Made by a program: the position numbers and the translations under genes. A stretch of DNA of 64,000 nucleotides from assembly GCA_022410635.1 (NCBI GenBank), contig JAJVDF010000029.1:1632686-1696685 (forward strand). The letters are read 5' to 3'. The stretch is from Tretioscincus oriximinensis. Its lineage: Eukaryota > Chordata > Lepidosauria > Squamata > Gymnophthalmidae. This document shows positions 1 to 11,709 of this stretch, one piece after another (position 1 is the stretch's first letter; each line of letters opens with the position of its first letter). The notes beneath the pieces are model-generated. The model had not been told where the DNA came from. It was given only the letters and a program-made list of their open reading frames with translations, and did not search any database.

Positions 1-440
1 GAAGGAGGCATCCTGTCTTTGATGGGGTTTCTCAGCCCTATGTCATAAACAAATGGAGAGTGCCCTCCACCATCTCCCATAGCATTTATAAAACCACACC
101 AAGATTGATGAAGCAGATAAAGAACATTTATTAGAACCATTAAGTATGACAGTCAGTAAAGGGTTAACAGAAAAGGAAAAGGGGAAAGAATGATCCTGCT
201 GGCTCGAGCGTTTGCAAAGATGGAGGCACAAGGTATAATTTCAACACCCCAGCTTTTATACCCCCATAATGGCCAACCCCTGTCCTCCACCTTTCATTGG
301 TGATTCTCTGATTATGGCAAGTTCTCATCCAATCATGAACTGCCAGGTAATCATCATCATACGAGCTGTTCCTATTACAGATAAAACCAGTCAATCACTA
401 AATTGACCTTTCAACTCTCATAACCAAGTTCTTTGTCAGC
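1..440 (-). mobile_element. LTR-like segment (retroelement LTR, reverse strand)
   Basis: Read on the minus strand, this stretch has the order expected of a long terminal repeat: a TATA box (TATAAAA, plus positions 254-260), then an AATAAA polyadenylation signal about 125 bases downstream (plus positions 127-132), followed by a G/T-containing stretch. No open reading frame or primer-binding site is visible, and the inner or outer partner would lie left of the window. The family (endogenous retrovirus or Ty3/Gypsy) cannot be assigned. A host promoter with a nearby poly(A) signal is the alternative. The right boundary is a guess based on a CA near 440. Confidence 0.4.
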
Positions 441-974
441 ATTTTTTGTTCATTCATCCCTTTGGTTGTTAAATTTAGTTTTGTTGCAAACACCCTCAAC
501 ATGTACAGCTTGTCCTCTGAATTACTGCCAGGTCTGTTTTCCCAGGCTACAGGCCTGCCTTCTGCCTTGTGTTCTACACTACAAGAATGCCTTGATTATG
601 CAGCTGACACCTAAGGATTCTAACAGTTCCTTCACTGAGTGCCACTGACGTCATTACCTTTTTCTCATGATTGATTGATCATGGAAATTGAACATCCATG
701 TTCTGTTTCTCAAACCTGAAAAGGGCAGGTATGTAATCTGAGGGTGCTTTTGGANTCTGCACTGACACTTGATGCTCAGGTGGAGGCAGTGGCCAGGAGT
801 TCCTATTTTTAACTTTGTCTCACCAGTTACAACCCTTTTTGGACAGAAACAACTTGGCCACGCAGTTGTTGCAGAACTCGGCGGTGACACTACTGACTGG
901 TACAACTGATCAGACACATGTTATGTTGGACCCGAAAAAGCTGTGTTAGTTGCAAGTTCGCTACTGAGCTTGAG
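430..974. other. No recognised feature
   Basis: I see no conserved domain, repeat or RNA gene here. Open frames on both strands are short and carry no recognisable motif. Confidence 0.5.
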
Positions 975-1200
975 TCAAGATACAAACGTTGACTTACATG
1001 GCCCTAAATGGCTTGGACCCCAAATATTTGAAGGAACACCTCCTCCCATACATATCTGCCCGCACATCTTCTCATGAGGCTCTCCTGACAGTTCCACCTC
1101 CTTCACTCATCAAAGGGATGGGGATAAATGAGATGGCCTTCTTTATGGCTGCATGCACACAACATATTTCTGCCTCGATTTCAGCGAGATGAGGTAGACT
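975..1200 (+). mobile_element. L2-type LINE, reverse transcriptase C-terminal remnant
   Basis: The frame starting at 989 reads ALNGLDPKYLKEHLLPYISAR, the region after the reverse transcriptase in L2/CR1-clade LINEs where a '...GLGPxYLxDRLLPY' block is typical. The match decays after about 40 residues and ends in stops. A reverse-strand copy at 40.0-40.3 kb carries the same block (GPKYLKECLLPY), which shows that this is a dispersed family and not a host exon. 5'-truncated and non-functional. Confidence 0.6.
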
Positions 1201-1486
1201 TGGGCATATGTGTTAAGTGTTTTTCAGCAGTCGTCCCACAATAAACGCCGTTTTTCCCGGAATAAACTATTGCTGCGATATTCAGGCATCGTTCCAGAGA
1301 ACCTCCATCCTTTCATGGCCAACCCTGTCCTCTACCAAGCATATGCGTGTGCTCAAATTAGGTACAACAGGTGAAAACAAATGCGAGCGCAGCAGTTGTG
1401 GCTGTAAAAAAAAATATCTACACTGCACTGGCAGGCTGCATCCACAGGGAGCCAATTCCAGTTTGTCCCTCAGAATAGGAGCCTGC
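1201..1486. other. No recognised feature
   Basis: Nothing recognisable between the L2 remnant and the MITE fragment; includes an A9 run near 1408. Confidence 0.4.
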
Positions 1487-1590
1487 CAACCACATGCTAG
1501 TGTACAATAGGACATGCTACTGGCATGTGGATGGCCAAGCTCTGTCCCAAGATGTGACCCAGAACTAGGCTCTGTNAGGATGGGGCCAGG
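1487..1590 (+). mobile_element. Partial MITE of the 'GTGGACAGGG' family
   Basis: The stretch contains CATGTGGATGGCCAAGCTCT followed by a degraded GGATGGGGCC end. It matches the second half of copies near 4.3, 54.8 and 58.1 kb. It looks like half of a palindromic DNA-transposon derivative; the other terminus is missing. Confidence 0.5.
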
Positions 1591-1681
1591 CTCAGTACAC
1601 ACAAGCTTGGGCGCCTCTGCCTCTGCCTTCTGAAGTTGCATCGGCAGAATCTGCCTGCCTTTTCCTCTCAGCACGGCCAGC

Positions 1682-2015
1682 CCTTCACCTGCTTTCAGGG
1701 GTTGCTGGTGCCTGGAGATGGTTCGGCTTAGGAAAGGAAGAGGCAAAGCAACTATGACGCCCTCGATTCCATCTAGCAGCATCACTGTCATTGCCATCAA
1801 CTTCAGCATGAATGGTGCTCTCCTCTCCTTGCCTCCTCCACCTTGTCTCTTGCGAACCATCTCCAGGCAGCAGCATTCCCTGAAAGCAGGCGGGGGTTGG
1901 CTGGCCTGAGAGGAGAGCGCCGTCTCCACTGGGGTTGATGGCGACAACATCGATTGTCCTCCTATCCTCAGCCGAACCACCTCCAGGCAGCAGCACCTCC
2001 GAAAGCAGGTAGGGC
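1682..2015. repeat. Imperfect direct and inverted ~45-bp modules
   Basis: A module reading roughly GAACCATCTCCAGGCAGCAG...GAAAGCAGG occurs at 1855-1895 and again at 1974-2010, and in inverted orientation at 1683-1728 (CCTGCTTTCAGG...CCTGGAGATGGTTC). The arrangement (inverted, direct, direct) creates long open frames on the minus strand, including one of 232 codons at 1282-1980. That frame has no known domain, and I treat it as a by-product of the GC-rich repeat. Confidence 0.55.
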
Positions 2016-2050
2016 ATGCGCAAGCCTATCACTTATGGTCCCGGAATTCA

Positions 2051-2185
2051 GTGTGTGTACAGACACNCAATTGCTATATTCCAGAATATAGCTTTGTAGC
2101 AGTTTTTAGGTGATCGTGGTGTGCTCAGACATGAGATTGCTATATTCTGGAATATAGCCTTGTAGCAGTATTTAGGTCATCGTGT
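2051..2185 (+). repeat. Two-copy 66-bp tandem duplication
   Basis: Two units of about 66 bp repeat the core ATTGCTATATTC..GAATATAGC..TTGTAGCAGT..TTTAGGT.ATCGTG, starting near 2051 and 2117. Each unit holds a small dyad (GCTATATTCCAGAATATAGC). The following bases contain two copies of CCCTAA. Confidence 0.7.
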
Positions 2186-2299
2186 GCACCCTAACCCTAA
2201 CTCCTCTGAGGTGTGTTAGGTAACTACACTTATACATTCAAANATCTGGTGAAGACACACCTGTCACCCCCACCCCTTTGGATGAGCCAAAAAGTCACC

Positions 2300-2420
2300 C
2301 GCTTTAAAGACACTGTTCTATTTTCAATGGTTCTATTTTAGTCAGCTTCATAGTTTTCTATTGTGATCCACCCTGAGACATTCAGGTATAGGGCGAAATA
2401 TAATAAATGAATAAATAAAC
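2300..2420 (+). mobile_element. L2-type LINE 3' end
   Basis: The sequence CCACCCTGAGACATTCAGGT, then ATAGGGCGAAATATAATAAA and an AATAAATGAATAAATA-like tail, is the 3' terminus of reptilian L2-type LINEs. The same ending recurs at 3.7, 15.3, 54.7 and 55.2 kb. Only the 3' tail is kept. Confidence 0.65.
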
Positions 2421-3689
2421 CAAACAATCAGTATGATATTGCTATTATGGGAAAGCTGGAATAACACCATGTTTTCTGTAGCAGTGATCTCTAATCTCTG
2501 TTTGCTGGCTTATTTGTTATCATTGCTTTTTCAAATGCCTGGAACCAGCGCAAAAAAAAAAGTAAAAAAAAATCCCAAAGTGAAACTGGGCAAGTGCTTG
2601 GCTGATTTTAGGTATTCACAAGAACAATGATAACAAATGGAGCCAGCAGATAGAAGTAAAAGTCCACGATTACCGTATTCCTTGTGTCTGGTGGGGGCAG
2701 CAAGAGACTGTTACTATTGGAAACCAGTATATTTAAATGTCACTCCCTTCTATGTGAGTCAAAACCAAATCACTATAAAACTGAGGGGGCAGTTCAGTAT
2801 ATCTGGTGGCAAAACTGATTTGTGTGCTGTTTGCCAAATATGTGTAAAATCAGACGCAATGTTTTTCAGTGCAACATTAAAAAAAATGACAAAAATGAGC
2901 AGAGTTCATCAGCCAGTTCTGACATGCTGCCAAAACCTTAGGCTAGACAATATGGAGATGTGTTAACTGGTCGTATCTATTTTTTACTCTAGTCTTATTT
3001 TGTGGTTCCTGAAAGAACAGCCATGGATTCTGATAATTTAATCAGTGAGAAAACTTTTAAAAACCCATCTGGCTATATACGAATTCCAAACAAAAGGATC
3101 GTAAGCCATTTATGTGGAGAATTAAAGCCTAATGGATTTTTTAATTCCATGTATACCTACTGTAGAATTCCAGACAACACATTTTTCATGAGTGGAAATG
3201 ACAGACCTCAAAGCACTGTGTAAACCTTTCATGGCCAAGAGGTTGAATCCTGGTATCCTCAAACTTTAAAGACTGAGAGTCTGTAGGTCAGTGATAAAGC
3301 AAACTGCCTGGAAAGCACAGGGCTGTCAGCTTGATCTCCAGGGCCTCCCTGGAAGTAGGCAATGACAAATCATTTTTGTATCTCTACCAAGAAAGATGCT
3401 CAGCCATATCCAAAAACAATAGCAATCCTAAGTCCTTGACTTTATTAAGCAGACAGGAATATGCTCTCACAGCATGTGTGTCATACAGTCATGTACACCA
3501 CCCACACTCCTTCCTAGAAACATGGAGAGAGAGAAATATCTGTTGCTTCAAGTGCTTTCACTGCACTCTCTTCCTGTAGTATCAGCTTGGGTGTCCATGG
3601 GCCACCTTTTGTCAACCTTTGGCTGAAAAAAAACCCTGTTCTCCCTTCTGTACCCCCAAATGCTGTTGCATTAGTATGTTAACTTGGTT
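2421..3689. other. No recognised feature
   Basis: Two plus-strand open frames (2637-2966, 109 codons; 3002-3223, 73 codons) have no motif I recognise and no flanking splice-site pair I can support. AT-rich sequence. Confidence 0.4.
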
Positions 3690-3782
3690 TAAATATGTTG
3701 ACTTTTTTATTATTGTTAGCCGTCCTGAGACCTTTGAGTGTAGTGCGGTGTAGAAATGTGAATGAATAAATAAATAAAGGTG
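3690..3782 (+). mobile_element. L2-type LINE 3' end
   Basis: GCCGTCCTGAGACCTTTGAG, then a GTGCGGTGTAGAAATGTGAA block and a (GAATAAATAAATAAA) tail. This is the same terminus as at 2.4 kb; the body of the element is absent. Confidence 0.65.
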
Positions 3783-4311
3783 GATAATCAATTATAAAGA
3801 ATTTGCAACCATAAAGCACACTACATCATGTAGTGNACTTCCGTGATAGAGCCATGATGGGTTTAAATGAGAAAAACCTAGAGGGGAACCAGACCCTTTA
3901 GCAATCAGATACTGCTGTTCCCATGGGTTTGCCTGATCAAGACTGTTATCTGACAGGCAAGTTGTCATAACACGTTGATCAGTTGCTGAGTTAAAGCGAT
4001 GTATTTTTAAATCTCTTCGATGCTGTTNCGACATATAGTTTCCCCCCATCTGAATTGAACTGAATTGAACCAGGACCTACCTACCCACCCTCTGTTTATT
4101 CTAGTACTTCAGGACTGGGGATGAATTAAAAGCACATATCAGAACAGCACTTTACAGAATGCCTAATGATACTATTTGAAGCCAGTGTGATTACCTGCAC
4201 TTGTTAAGCAATACATGTTGGCAGAGGTGAAGACTGGAGTGGATGACAATTATAGATCAGAATAGTTACAGAATACCCTGTGTTAGGGGGTGGGGGTACG
4301 TACAAAAGTGT
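3783..4311. other. No recognised feature
   Basis: No coding or repeat signature recognised. Confidence 0.4.
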
Positions 4312-4465
4312 CTCTAGTCCTGTCCTCACTGAGCCTTAGACTTGCCTATATCTCAGAATAGCAGACTGACATCTACATGCTACATAGCCTACACTGGCAT
4401 GTGGATGACCAAGCTGTGTACCGAGTTATAACACAGAATAAGGCTCAGTGGGGACAGGGCCTCTG
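4312..4465. mobile_element. MITE, 'GTGGACAGGG' family, full-length but diverged
   Basis: The left end reads TAGTCCTGTCCTCACTGAGC and the right end reads GCTCAGTGGGGACAGGGCC. These are inverted complements and form terminal inverted repeats. The interior CACTGGCATGTGGATG is shared with the copies at 1.5, 54.8 and 58.2 kb. It has no coding capacity and is probably a hAT-type non-autonomous DNA transposon. Confidence 0.6.
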
Positions 4466-5594
4466 TGTTTTAAGTTCCATTTTGTTAAATTGTCTATCTT
4501 GCATGGCCCCATCCCTACCATTAGGGGAGCCAAATAGAAATGAGAAGGCAGCTTCTCCTGCTCCTTTAACATTTTGGAGGAATGTCTGTCAAAGGCAACA
4601 GCTGCCCGCAACTATCAAAAGTGTAGGAGCTCTGCTCTCCTTTCCTTTTGGCTGCCTTAATCGCCACAACCCAAGCTGTGTTCACAGTCACAACTGTAGC
4701 TCTGAGGTTGGTGGTTTTCTTTCCCACAGCAGTCTAATTACTGACCTGTGCCAGGCTCTGTTTCTTGGCTTCAAGAAAAATAATAGTTTTGCCATCAAAA
4801 TTTGGCAGGGGATATCTGAAGAACTGCAGCTTTAAAACAATTGGCTCTTTTCAGTGCTATTTCTGTCTGTTTTATAGAAATGCATTGGTGAAAGCCTTTC
4901 CACCCACAAAAACAGCTGCTTCAATACTTCTGGACAGTAATAAAATATGTAGAAGAATATTTAGATTTTGTGTTTTTTATCCTTGGCAATGTTAGTTGCC
5001 TTAAAATTATTTTTTCTTCTGGAGTGTGCTGTATGCTAAACTTAGTAATTGGAGCTTATAACAGGTGGTTGAACTACTGTGAATATTAGAGCCCACTGTT
5101 AAACACAGTAGACCTTTTGGCACTTTGCTTGGAGAATAGTCTAAACAATTAGCAGAAACAGATCATTCCCATTGCTAATTGCTTTGATATCCCCCAATTA
5201 TTCCAAAAGCATTCTTAAACTTACCTTAAAGTTACTTTGCATAGAATGCTTTCAAATNGTCCACAATTATTCCTGCACAATGTCAATATTCTCGCAGAAA
5301 GTACAATTGCTATATTCTACCTCTTCTGTGTTGTAAATGTCGCATGACATTGGTTCACTCAGTCACAGTAAGAGAACAGCACCCAAGCATACAGAACACA
5401 AAAATACTAGAAAATATAGATTTCATATTTCTTGCTCCTGGGCTAGGAATACCAGTACTTTTGCCTGTGGGGCATGCAAAAGGCAGGAATGTTTCCCCCA
5501 GCCAATGTAAAGGATTGATTTTCAGGGATCATTCTCTGAAGATAAGTGTAAAAAAGCTCTATAACTGGGTGTTGTGCAAGTATTAAAGCTACAT
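4466..5594. other. No recognised feature
   Basis: A plus-strand frame at 4377-4835 (152 codons) overlaps the MITE end and has no domain. The rest is AT-rich with no recognised element. Confidence 0.4.
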
Positions 5595-6800
5595 TTAACA
5601 ACTCNATTCTGTTTGATGTGAGAAGTAGAGGCTGGCAGGGGAAGAGACAGTACTTACTTTACCAAAGTCGACACTTAACACAAGTCCAGCTACTTCTTCA
5701 GATGCTAAGGGACCAATATCAGGAGCAGACTTTATAGGAAACCATGTGAGGGAGATAATGAAAGACATGTAAATGTGATATGGTGATGAACTAGGTGAGA
5801 AAAACAGCTAAGTGGCAGAAGTTCATCCTCTCAAGTAGAGGAAAATGTCTGGGGGAGTCCCTTGTCGGTGGATTGAATGTATTCCAGTTCTGCTGCTTCT
5901 CTTTCAAAGCTTCCTTTATAGTTTCTTTGTCCAAGGACTGCAGTTCTGAGATCCGTGACTGAATGTTCTGGGAGGTTTAAGTGTTCTCTAATAGGTTTCT
6001 GTGTGTTGCCATTTCGAAAAGCTGATTTGTGTCCATTTATTCTCTGGCATATAGATTGTCATGTTTGCCCAATGTAGAGTGCTGAGGGGCATTGTTGGCA
6101 CAGAATGGAATACACCACATTAGGAGACAAGTAAAAGTTCCCCTAATATTGTAGGTGATGTGATTAGGTCCCATGAATATACTGCCAGGGTGATATGTGA
6201 GTAGAGTTTGCATCAGGGTTTGTGGCAGGGTCTTGTTCCTGTTTCTTCATCCGGGTTGTGTGTCCTCTTGTGTGCAAGTAGCTGTTTGAGATTAGATGGC
6301 TGTCTGTAGGCCAGCAAAGGTCTGCCACAAAGTACTCTTGAGAGAGCAGTATTATTTTCTACAATAGGTTGCAGTACATTGATGATATGTTTAANTGGCC
6401 TCAATTGAGAGCNGTATGTGACCACAGTTCTTTTGTTTTCTGTTCTCAATCTATCCTGGCTCTGTGATTTTTTTACTTCATGAGGTGAGAACTGTAGCAT
6501 GAAGAACACTTGCTGTAGTTCCAGAAATTTGGTGCCTCTGTCCTGTGGATCCAAGCAGATGTGATTATATATAAGAGCTTAACTGTAAATAATGGATTTG
6601 GTAGTGTGTTCAGGATGGAACCTGGACTGTGTAAGTAGGTGTATCAATCAGTGGGTTTGTGATGTAGAGTCATGCTTAGATGTCTATTGTGCAGTTTTAT
6701 GATGGTGTCCAGAAAGTGAACTTGCTCCCTGGATAGTTCCAAGCTGAGATTATGGTCGGGTGGAAGCTATTGAAGTTTTGGTGGAACTTAACTACATNTT
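5595..6800 (-). mobile_element. Penelope-like element (Neptune-like), 5'-truncated and decayed
   Basis: On the minus strand this fragment runs from the end of the reverse transcriptase through the linker to the GIY-YIG domain and 3' UTR. The frame at 6213-6554 reads LELQQVFFMLQFSPHEVKK, then DRLRTENKRTVVTY, HIINVLQPIVENNTALSR and TGTRPCHKP. It aligns block by block with the better copy at 19.7-21.2 kb. At 6020-6050 the endonuclease part keeps RINGHKS. It carries several stops and frameshifts. The 3' terminal part (5640-5720) includes the inverted form of the CATCTGAAGAAGTAG tail motif. Inactive relic. Confidence 0.8.
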
Positions 6801-7539
6801 CACTCAAGAATCTCAGCTTCAGTCTTATATCATGTTCAGCTTTACCTTTGTTTTTTGTTTTCCTGTAATTAGATAGTCAATGGCTCAGATCGCACATCTG
6901 CTTTTAAACCTTTACGGTCCTGAAGAGTTAACTTAATCAGGAATCACACACATGTCCCTTTAATCCAACCATGAAAAAACACTGGTTTAGTCCAGTTTTT
7001 CATCTCTGAAGAAAGATCAAAGTACATGTGTAACTTGAACCTTAATTGGTTTTTCCCTCCTGGTTTAGTCCAGAAAAAAAAGCTTGAACATATTCTTCAA
7101 GACTGAAGGAGCTTTAGATGTATGACCAGGCCAATATTATTTAGAATATTTTATGTATAATGGAAGCTTCTGTCGATACTTGAGNAGTTCACAAATAATA
7201 ATGTAAATAAATGTTGAGCAGGTGTATTTGGATTCTCAATTTATGTGCTTCAAATTCCAAGTATATATAAAGCTGATCAAAATCGATGATATAGCTGCTA
7301 AGAAGCTAATTGATCTGGACTTAAGCTCGCTAACATATAAAAATCAAGAGTTAATGATTACTTTGAGGATCTTCTTCAGCATGAAAACAAACAGCAGAGT
7401 TTTGTCAAGCATCACTATGAAACTGCAGGTCGCTGGGGAAAACAAGCAACATGTTCCAATGTATAAATCGTCAGCTCCTCGTACTTCAGTTGTTGTTATA
7501 CATTAGTTAGCTATACATTAAATAAGTAATTAAATATTT
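6801..7539. other. No recognised feature
   Basis: AT-rich; the plus frame at 7222-7506 (94 codons) has no recognisable motif. Confidence 0.4.
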
Positions 7540-7935
7540 GCAGATCTCAGGCTGAACATGTTAAACATCCAAGATAGGCCAAAAAGCTGGTTCAGTTTTG
7601 AGTACCCCAATTTTAAACTGGAGCAAGTTCAAAGGAGAGCTTCAAAGATTATGTGTGGTCTGGAAACCATATTCTATGAGGAAAGGTTAAAAGACCTAGG
7701 GATGTCTAGTTTGTAAAAGAGAAGTCAGAGGAGACATGATATCTGCCTACAAATATCTGAAGGGCTGTTACAGAGGAGAGATATCTGTCCTATTCTCTTT
7801 AGTTATTGGAAGGACTAGAAGAAATGGGAAGAAACTGCAAGAGAATGGATACAGATTAGATTTCAGAAAAAAACCTTCTGACACTAAGATTGCTACAGGA
7901 AATGGTGAATCTATCAGAGTTATGTTGTTTTTTTT
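7540..7935 (+). mobile_element. CR1-type LINE, reverse transcriptase C-terminal remnant
   Basis: Translation gives VQRRASKIMCGLETIFYEER, LKDLGMSSL, RRHDISAYKYLKG and GNGKKLQENGYRLDFRKK in order. This is the conserved C-terminal stretch of CR1 reverse transcriptases (VQRRATKMI...YEERLKELGL...RRGDLI..YKYLKG...RLDIRKKFF). A stop sits after SSL and the frame shifts near 7735. Both ends are truncated, and an A/T-rich end follows at 7930. Confidence 0.8.
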
Positions 7936-8825
7936 TTAAATGCCAGAATAACAGTTATGAATAGGTATGAGAAAATCAACAGGAAATTTTAGGTTCCTAT
8001 TAATCAAATTGTTGCCTATCCAGTAAAATTCAACCACATTTAAATTGAGATTCCTCCTTGGTAAATATGGACTATAAGAACATTGAGTGTGGCATATATT
8101 CAGGGATGCAAGGAAAATATCTGCTGATACCTGCAACTTGCTTTTGACATCAGTTTGAATTTTCTGCTCTGAAGCTGTGGCAGGAAAATCAAACTGCTGG
8201 CAAGCCAGCAGCATTGACGGGAAATAGCAGCAATATCTCTCTGCTAATCCTTGGAGATGCCTCTGGGTTTGCCAGGAGCCAGAAAACCCCCAGGGACCGG
8301 CCAAATCTCTAGCCCAAAACATCCGGAGGTTTATCTGCTCCAGTGATCTGCCCTGACCTGCAGTTTTTGCTACAGGCAAACCATAGCCAGTTCAGAGGTA
8401 ACATGAAGTTAATATATATATATGCTTACAGCAATATTAAAAACATAATTTTATCACTTTCTAAGTGATTGGAGTCTTGCTTTAATCTCTTTAATATGTT
8501 ACTTAAGTATACAGAGATTAGAAAATCTCAGTTCAAAAATAGCTGTTAAAATAGTCACAAGAAAAAATTATTCTATTTTTATTTGTTTATTATTAAAATA
8601 TGACTCAACTTTTTTCTCTAGGCACTATAAAACTATTCCATCACCAAGTTAAAATGCATGAAATAATACAATAAAATATCAAATCCAATATTTGTCTCTG
8701 TGCTGCATTCTATATGCTTGCCTATACTCACAGAGAAAGGCATACGCTCTAAGAAAGGCTGGCTGAACTCTAAAGAAAAATGCATAAGCCCAATAAAATA
8801 TATTTATTCTAACAGTATACTTTAC
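7936..8825. other. No recognised feature
   Basis: A minus-strand frame at 7936-8379 (147 codons) has a GC-richer core (8120-8380) that may be a degraded repeat, but I cannot name it. The remainder is AT-rich. Confidence 0.35.
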
Positions 8826-9345
8826 AAAATCTATCAAGTGGGTCCTTATAGCACCTTAGGGTCTAACAAGAAAAAGATANGTAGCATGAGCTTTCATAGA
8901 CAAATCAGATGCGGGGGAACAACTGCCTAGGAACAGATTACATTTAGCAAACTGGGTGCTGGGAATAACAAGAGAAATATGAATGTGGATGGGGGTAATT
9001 AGTCAGTTTTAGTTCAGACTGAGCAGTAGTATATCGTTTTAAATGGAAAGAAGTGCCTGGGAAAAAGAAATGTCAGTAGGTAGAAGTGTTACAATCAAAC
9101 ATATGTAGAAAAGTAGAGCAAAGATCAGTCCAAATGTACCCTCAAGAGACTGAGATGCTAACTGGTGTTATAATATGTATAATGTGCCAGAAAATCATTA
9201 TCTCTAGTCAGTCCCTTGCTGATGGACTGGAATTTGTACTGTTCTGAGATTCAAGATGCCTTGACGATTGAAGTGTTCTGCAACAGTTTTTTGTGTATTG
9301 CCATTCTGAATATGTTTTGTGTCTATTTATTCTCTATAACAGCGT
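8826..9345 (-). mobile_element. Penelope-like element 3' fragment
   Basis: On the minus strand the 3' tail (8826-8912) reads GCATCTGATTTGTCTATGAA, then AGCTCATGC and TCTTGTTAGACCCTAAGGTG, the same tail as the main PLE copy. Further upstream (9145-9345), pieces of the GIY-YIG coding region are recognisable: revcomp of 9240-9330 gives AATAAATAGACAC, matching the RINGHK block. Heavily decayed. Confidence 0.6.
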
Positions 9346-10004
9346 AATAATATCAACAATAGCTCCAAACAAGCATAAAACTTGTTGTGTAAACAAAAAT
9401 ATCCTAAGACTTAAAAAAACCCATAGTAATCAGACATTAAAAAACCCTATAATTAACAAATCTATAATGGATAGTAAACGATCAACAACTTAATAAGAAC
9501 TCTTAAACAAGCCGAGTCATAATAGATTTTGTTTTCTGTTTCGTACAACGCAATCCTTTATGGGCTTCCTCAGCAGTGAATGTCACTAATGGGAAAAGAG
9601 TTACTTCCAGGAATTTGAGGCACTATATTGATTTGTATAGTGGATATAAATTCACAATAAANCTAAGAAATTAAAGTAAAATAGGGNTTTTTTAATGGAA
9701 TGTGTAGAGCTTGGTTACATGGATGCTTTTAAACTGCCTTCAGTCTTGAAGAACTAGACCAGATCAGAAAAAACATTTTTAAATGGTTTTAACCTAGTTC
9801 AACAACTGTTTTTATGGTTTTCACCACAGTTCTTCAGGACTGTAGATATTTTAAAAGCACTTGTGTGACCAAGCCTCTAGGAATGGAGAACTAGAAGCTG
9901 CCCATCATCTTTCCTGATAATATACAAGTAGTTATTGATGTGATACTTCAGAAGAGATGTTCAGGAGCTTTATCATTCATAATCAATGATCACACCAAGA
10001 ATCA
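9346..10004. other. No recognised feature
   Basis: AT-rich; nothing identified. Confidence 0.4.
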
Positions 10005-10072
10005 AGAAGTGGCTGTGTTAGTCTATGTCACAATATCTGCAAGTGGATCTTAGAGCACCTCAGAGACTTCAA
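10005..10072 (-). mobile_element. Penelope-like element terminal scrap
   Basis: GTGGCTGTGTTAGTCTATG and GATCTTAGAGCACCTCAGAG are the inverted forms of the PLE ends seen at 21.5 kb (TAGACTAACACAGCTATTTC; AGTCTCAAAGTGCTGCTAG). About 70 bp survive. Confidence 0.5.
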
Positions 10073-10077
10073 GGATA

Positions 10078-10204
10078 ACATAAAAACATAAGAGGAGCTC
10101 CGCTGGATTGGGCCATAGCCCATTTAATCCAGCATTCTGTTTCATAAGATGACCCCTAAACTGCTTCTTGGCATTCTCAAACAGGAGGAGACAAAACNTT
10201 TATC
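10078..10204 (-). mobile_element. CR1-type LINE 3' end
   Basis: AACATAAAAACATAAGAGGA, then GCTCCGCTGGATTGGGCCAT and TAATCCAGCATTCTGTTTCA: the reverse complement of the CR1 3' terminus, which ends in repeated TTCTTATG octamers. Only about 125 bp remain. Confidence 0.75.
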
Positions 10205-11089
10205 TGCTCTCAGTTCCCTGCAAATGGCATTTTAAAAGCTGTATCTTCAAGATAGAAACCATGATCTTTTCTAAACAGACTATGCACCACCCTGCTAGAT
10301 TTGTTTATCCTGGTCTTTGTTTTAAATTTAAAATATCCATTCCTCAACGTTCAGTTATTACTTTATTTCATTTACTGTGTTCAGTTGTAGGGAAGGTTGA
10401 AAGACATATAAATNTATATATNTATAAATAAATGGTAACCTCTTTACACATTAATACAATGTTTCCAATTAATAGAGTTGAATTACCATGCCTTTTCCCA
10501 CCATTTACCATTTTTCCCCACATACCCATAAATGTCTTGGTTTATATTCTGGGAGTTAGCCCTGGGAATTGTTCTAAGTCGTGATTGGGTCTAGAAGCAA
10601 AGTAAGAAAAAGCAAAGGAGTGAATAAAGTGTGGTACAGAAAATACTAACAATGAAGTACTGTGTGTTTTAAGTGTTTATCATTAAAAAGTTTGGAGAAA
10701 GAAATGAGTAATGAGGTTGTTAATATTGATGCAACAGCTGTTGAAGCTAATGAAGTGGTTTGCTGAATGATTAGTATGGTGACAGGTAAAATCCAGTTTT
10801 GAAAAACCACAAATGATGCATAGAAATAGACTCTAGATTAACTAGGAATTTTGGAAGAGACATGAGTTAATTCTCTAAGCTCACGTCTTGAGAGAAGTGA
10901 TGTTTATAAATGTGGACAATATTACCTTAAAAAACCTATTTTGTAGAATATCTGAATATTGAAAAATTATTAGAGGTTTTCTTATCTAACTAGTTAAAAT
11001 GCCTTATGTTAAATGAAGGCAGTATTCAAAGCTGTTAAATATTTTAATAACTCATCCTTAAATAAACAAGCTACAAGTGACTACCTCCT
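10205..11089. other. No recognised feature
   Basis: AT-rich, with no coding or repeat signature beyond short AT microsatellite (10405-10435). Confidence 0.4.
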
Positions 11090-11310
11090 GAGACACAGAC
11101 TCTGGTCTTGTAGTTAGTGTGTCTCCTGGTTCAATTCTGCACACTCCATGGAGCTAGCTAGGTGACCTTGGGCAAGTCACAGTTCTTGGGAGATCTCTTA
11201 GCCCCACGTACTTCACAAGGTGACTGTTGTGAAAAACAGAAGATTATATCCGCTGCTTTGAGTCTTTTTGCACTGAGAAAAGCAGCACAGAAAAATCCTC
11301 CTCCTCTTCT
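11090..11310 (+). mobile_element. MIR-like CORE-SINE
   Basis: GGTGACCTTGGGCAAGTCAC at about 11160-11180 is the hallmark of the CORE/MIR SINE central domain. The upstream part is tRNA-like and degraded (GTTAGTGTGTCTCCTGGTTCAATTC), with a box-B-like GGTTCAATTC. The downstream CTGCTTTGAGTC and GAGAAAAGCAGCACA resemble an L2-type tail. An RNA polymerase III-derived retroposon with no protein product. Confidence 0.7.
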
Positions 11311-11709
11311 TCATAGGTTGAATCTGCAAGTGGATTCCTCATTAGACTGACAAAATAGCCTCAGTAAAAACCTATTTTTATTGCAGTGCAGTACATAAAG
11401 ATACCTTACTTTCCGTGGAATTCCACACCTTTTGGAGTGGTCTACATGGAAGTATTTCATCTTAATGGACCGGATCATGTGAACAGTACCGTGTGCCACA
11501 TCATGAAGACGTGTTATATGAAAAAGAGACAAATGGTAGATGAGGAATTAAATCAAGAGTCAATCGGAGGAAAAATGTATTATCAGAAAGGGATGAAAGA
11601 TGTGACCAAACTATGTGTTTGGGGGCATCTAGTTACACATCCAATTTGTGGATGTAGCACATTTTTTAAAATAAGTGTACAAATAACTACTAGGACGGAT
11701 CTGTTGATA

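Noticed and set aside
1282..1980. 232-codon minus-strand open frame as a gene
   Set aside because: Low-complexity composition, one N, overlaps inverted repeat modules and a MITE fragment; no domain.
2186..2202. CCCTAACCCTAA as interstitial telomere repeat
   Set aside because: Only two units, expected by chance; no longer array nearby.
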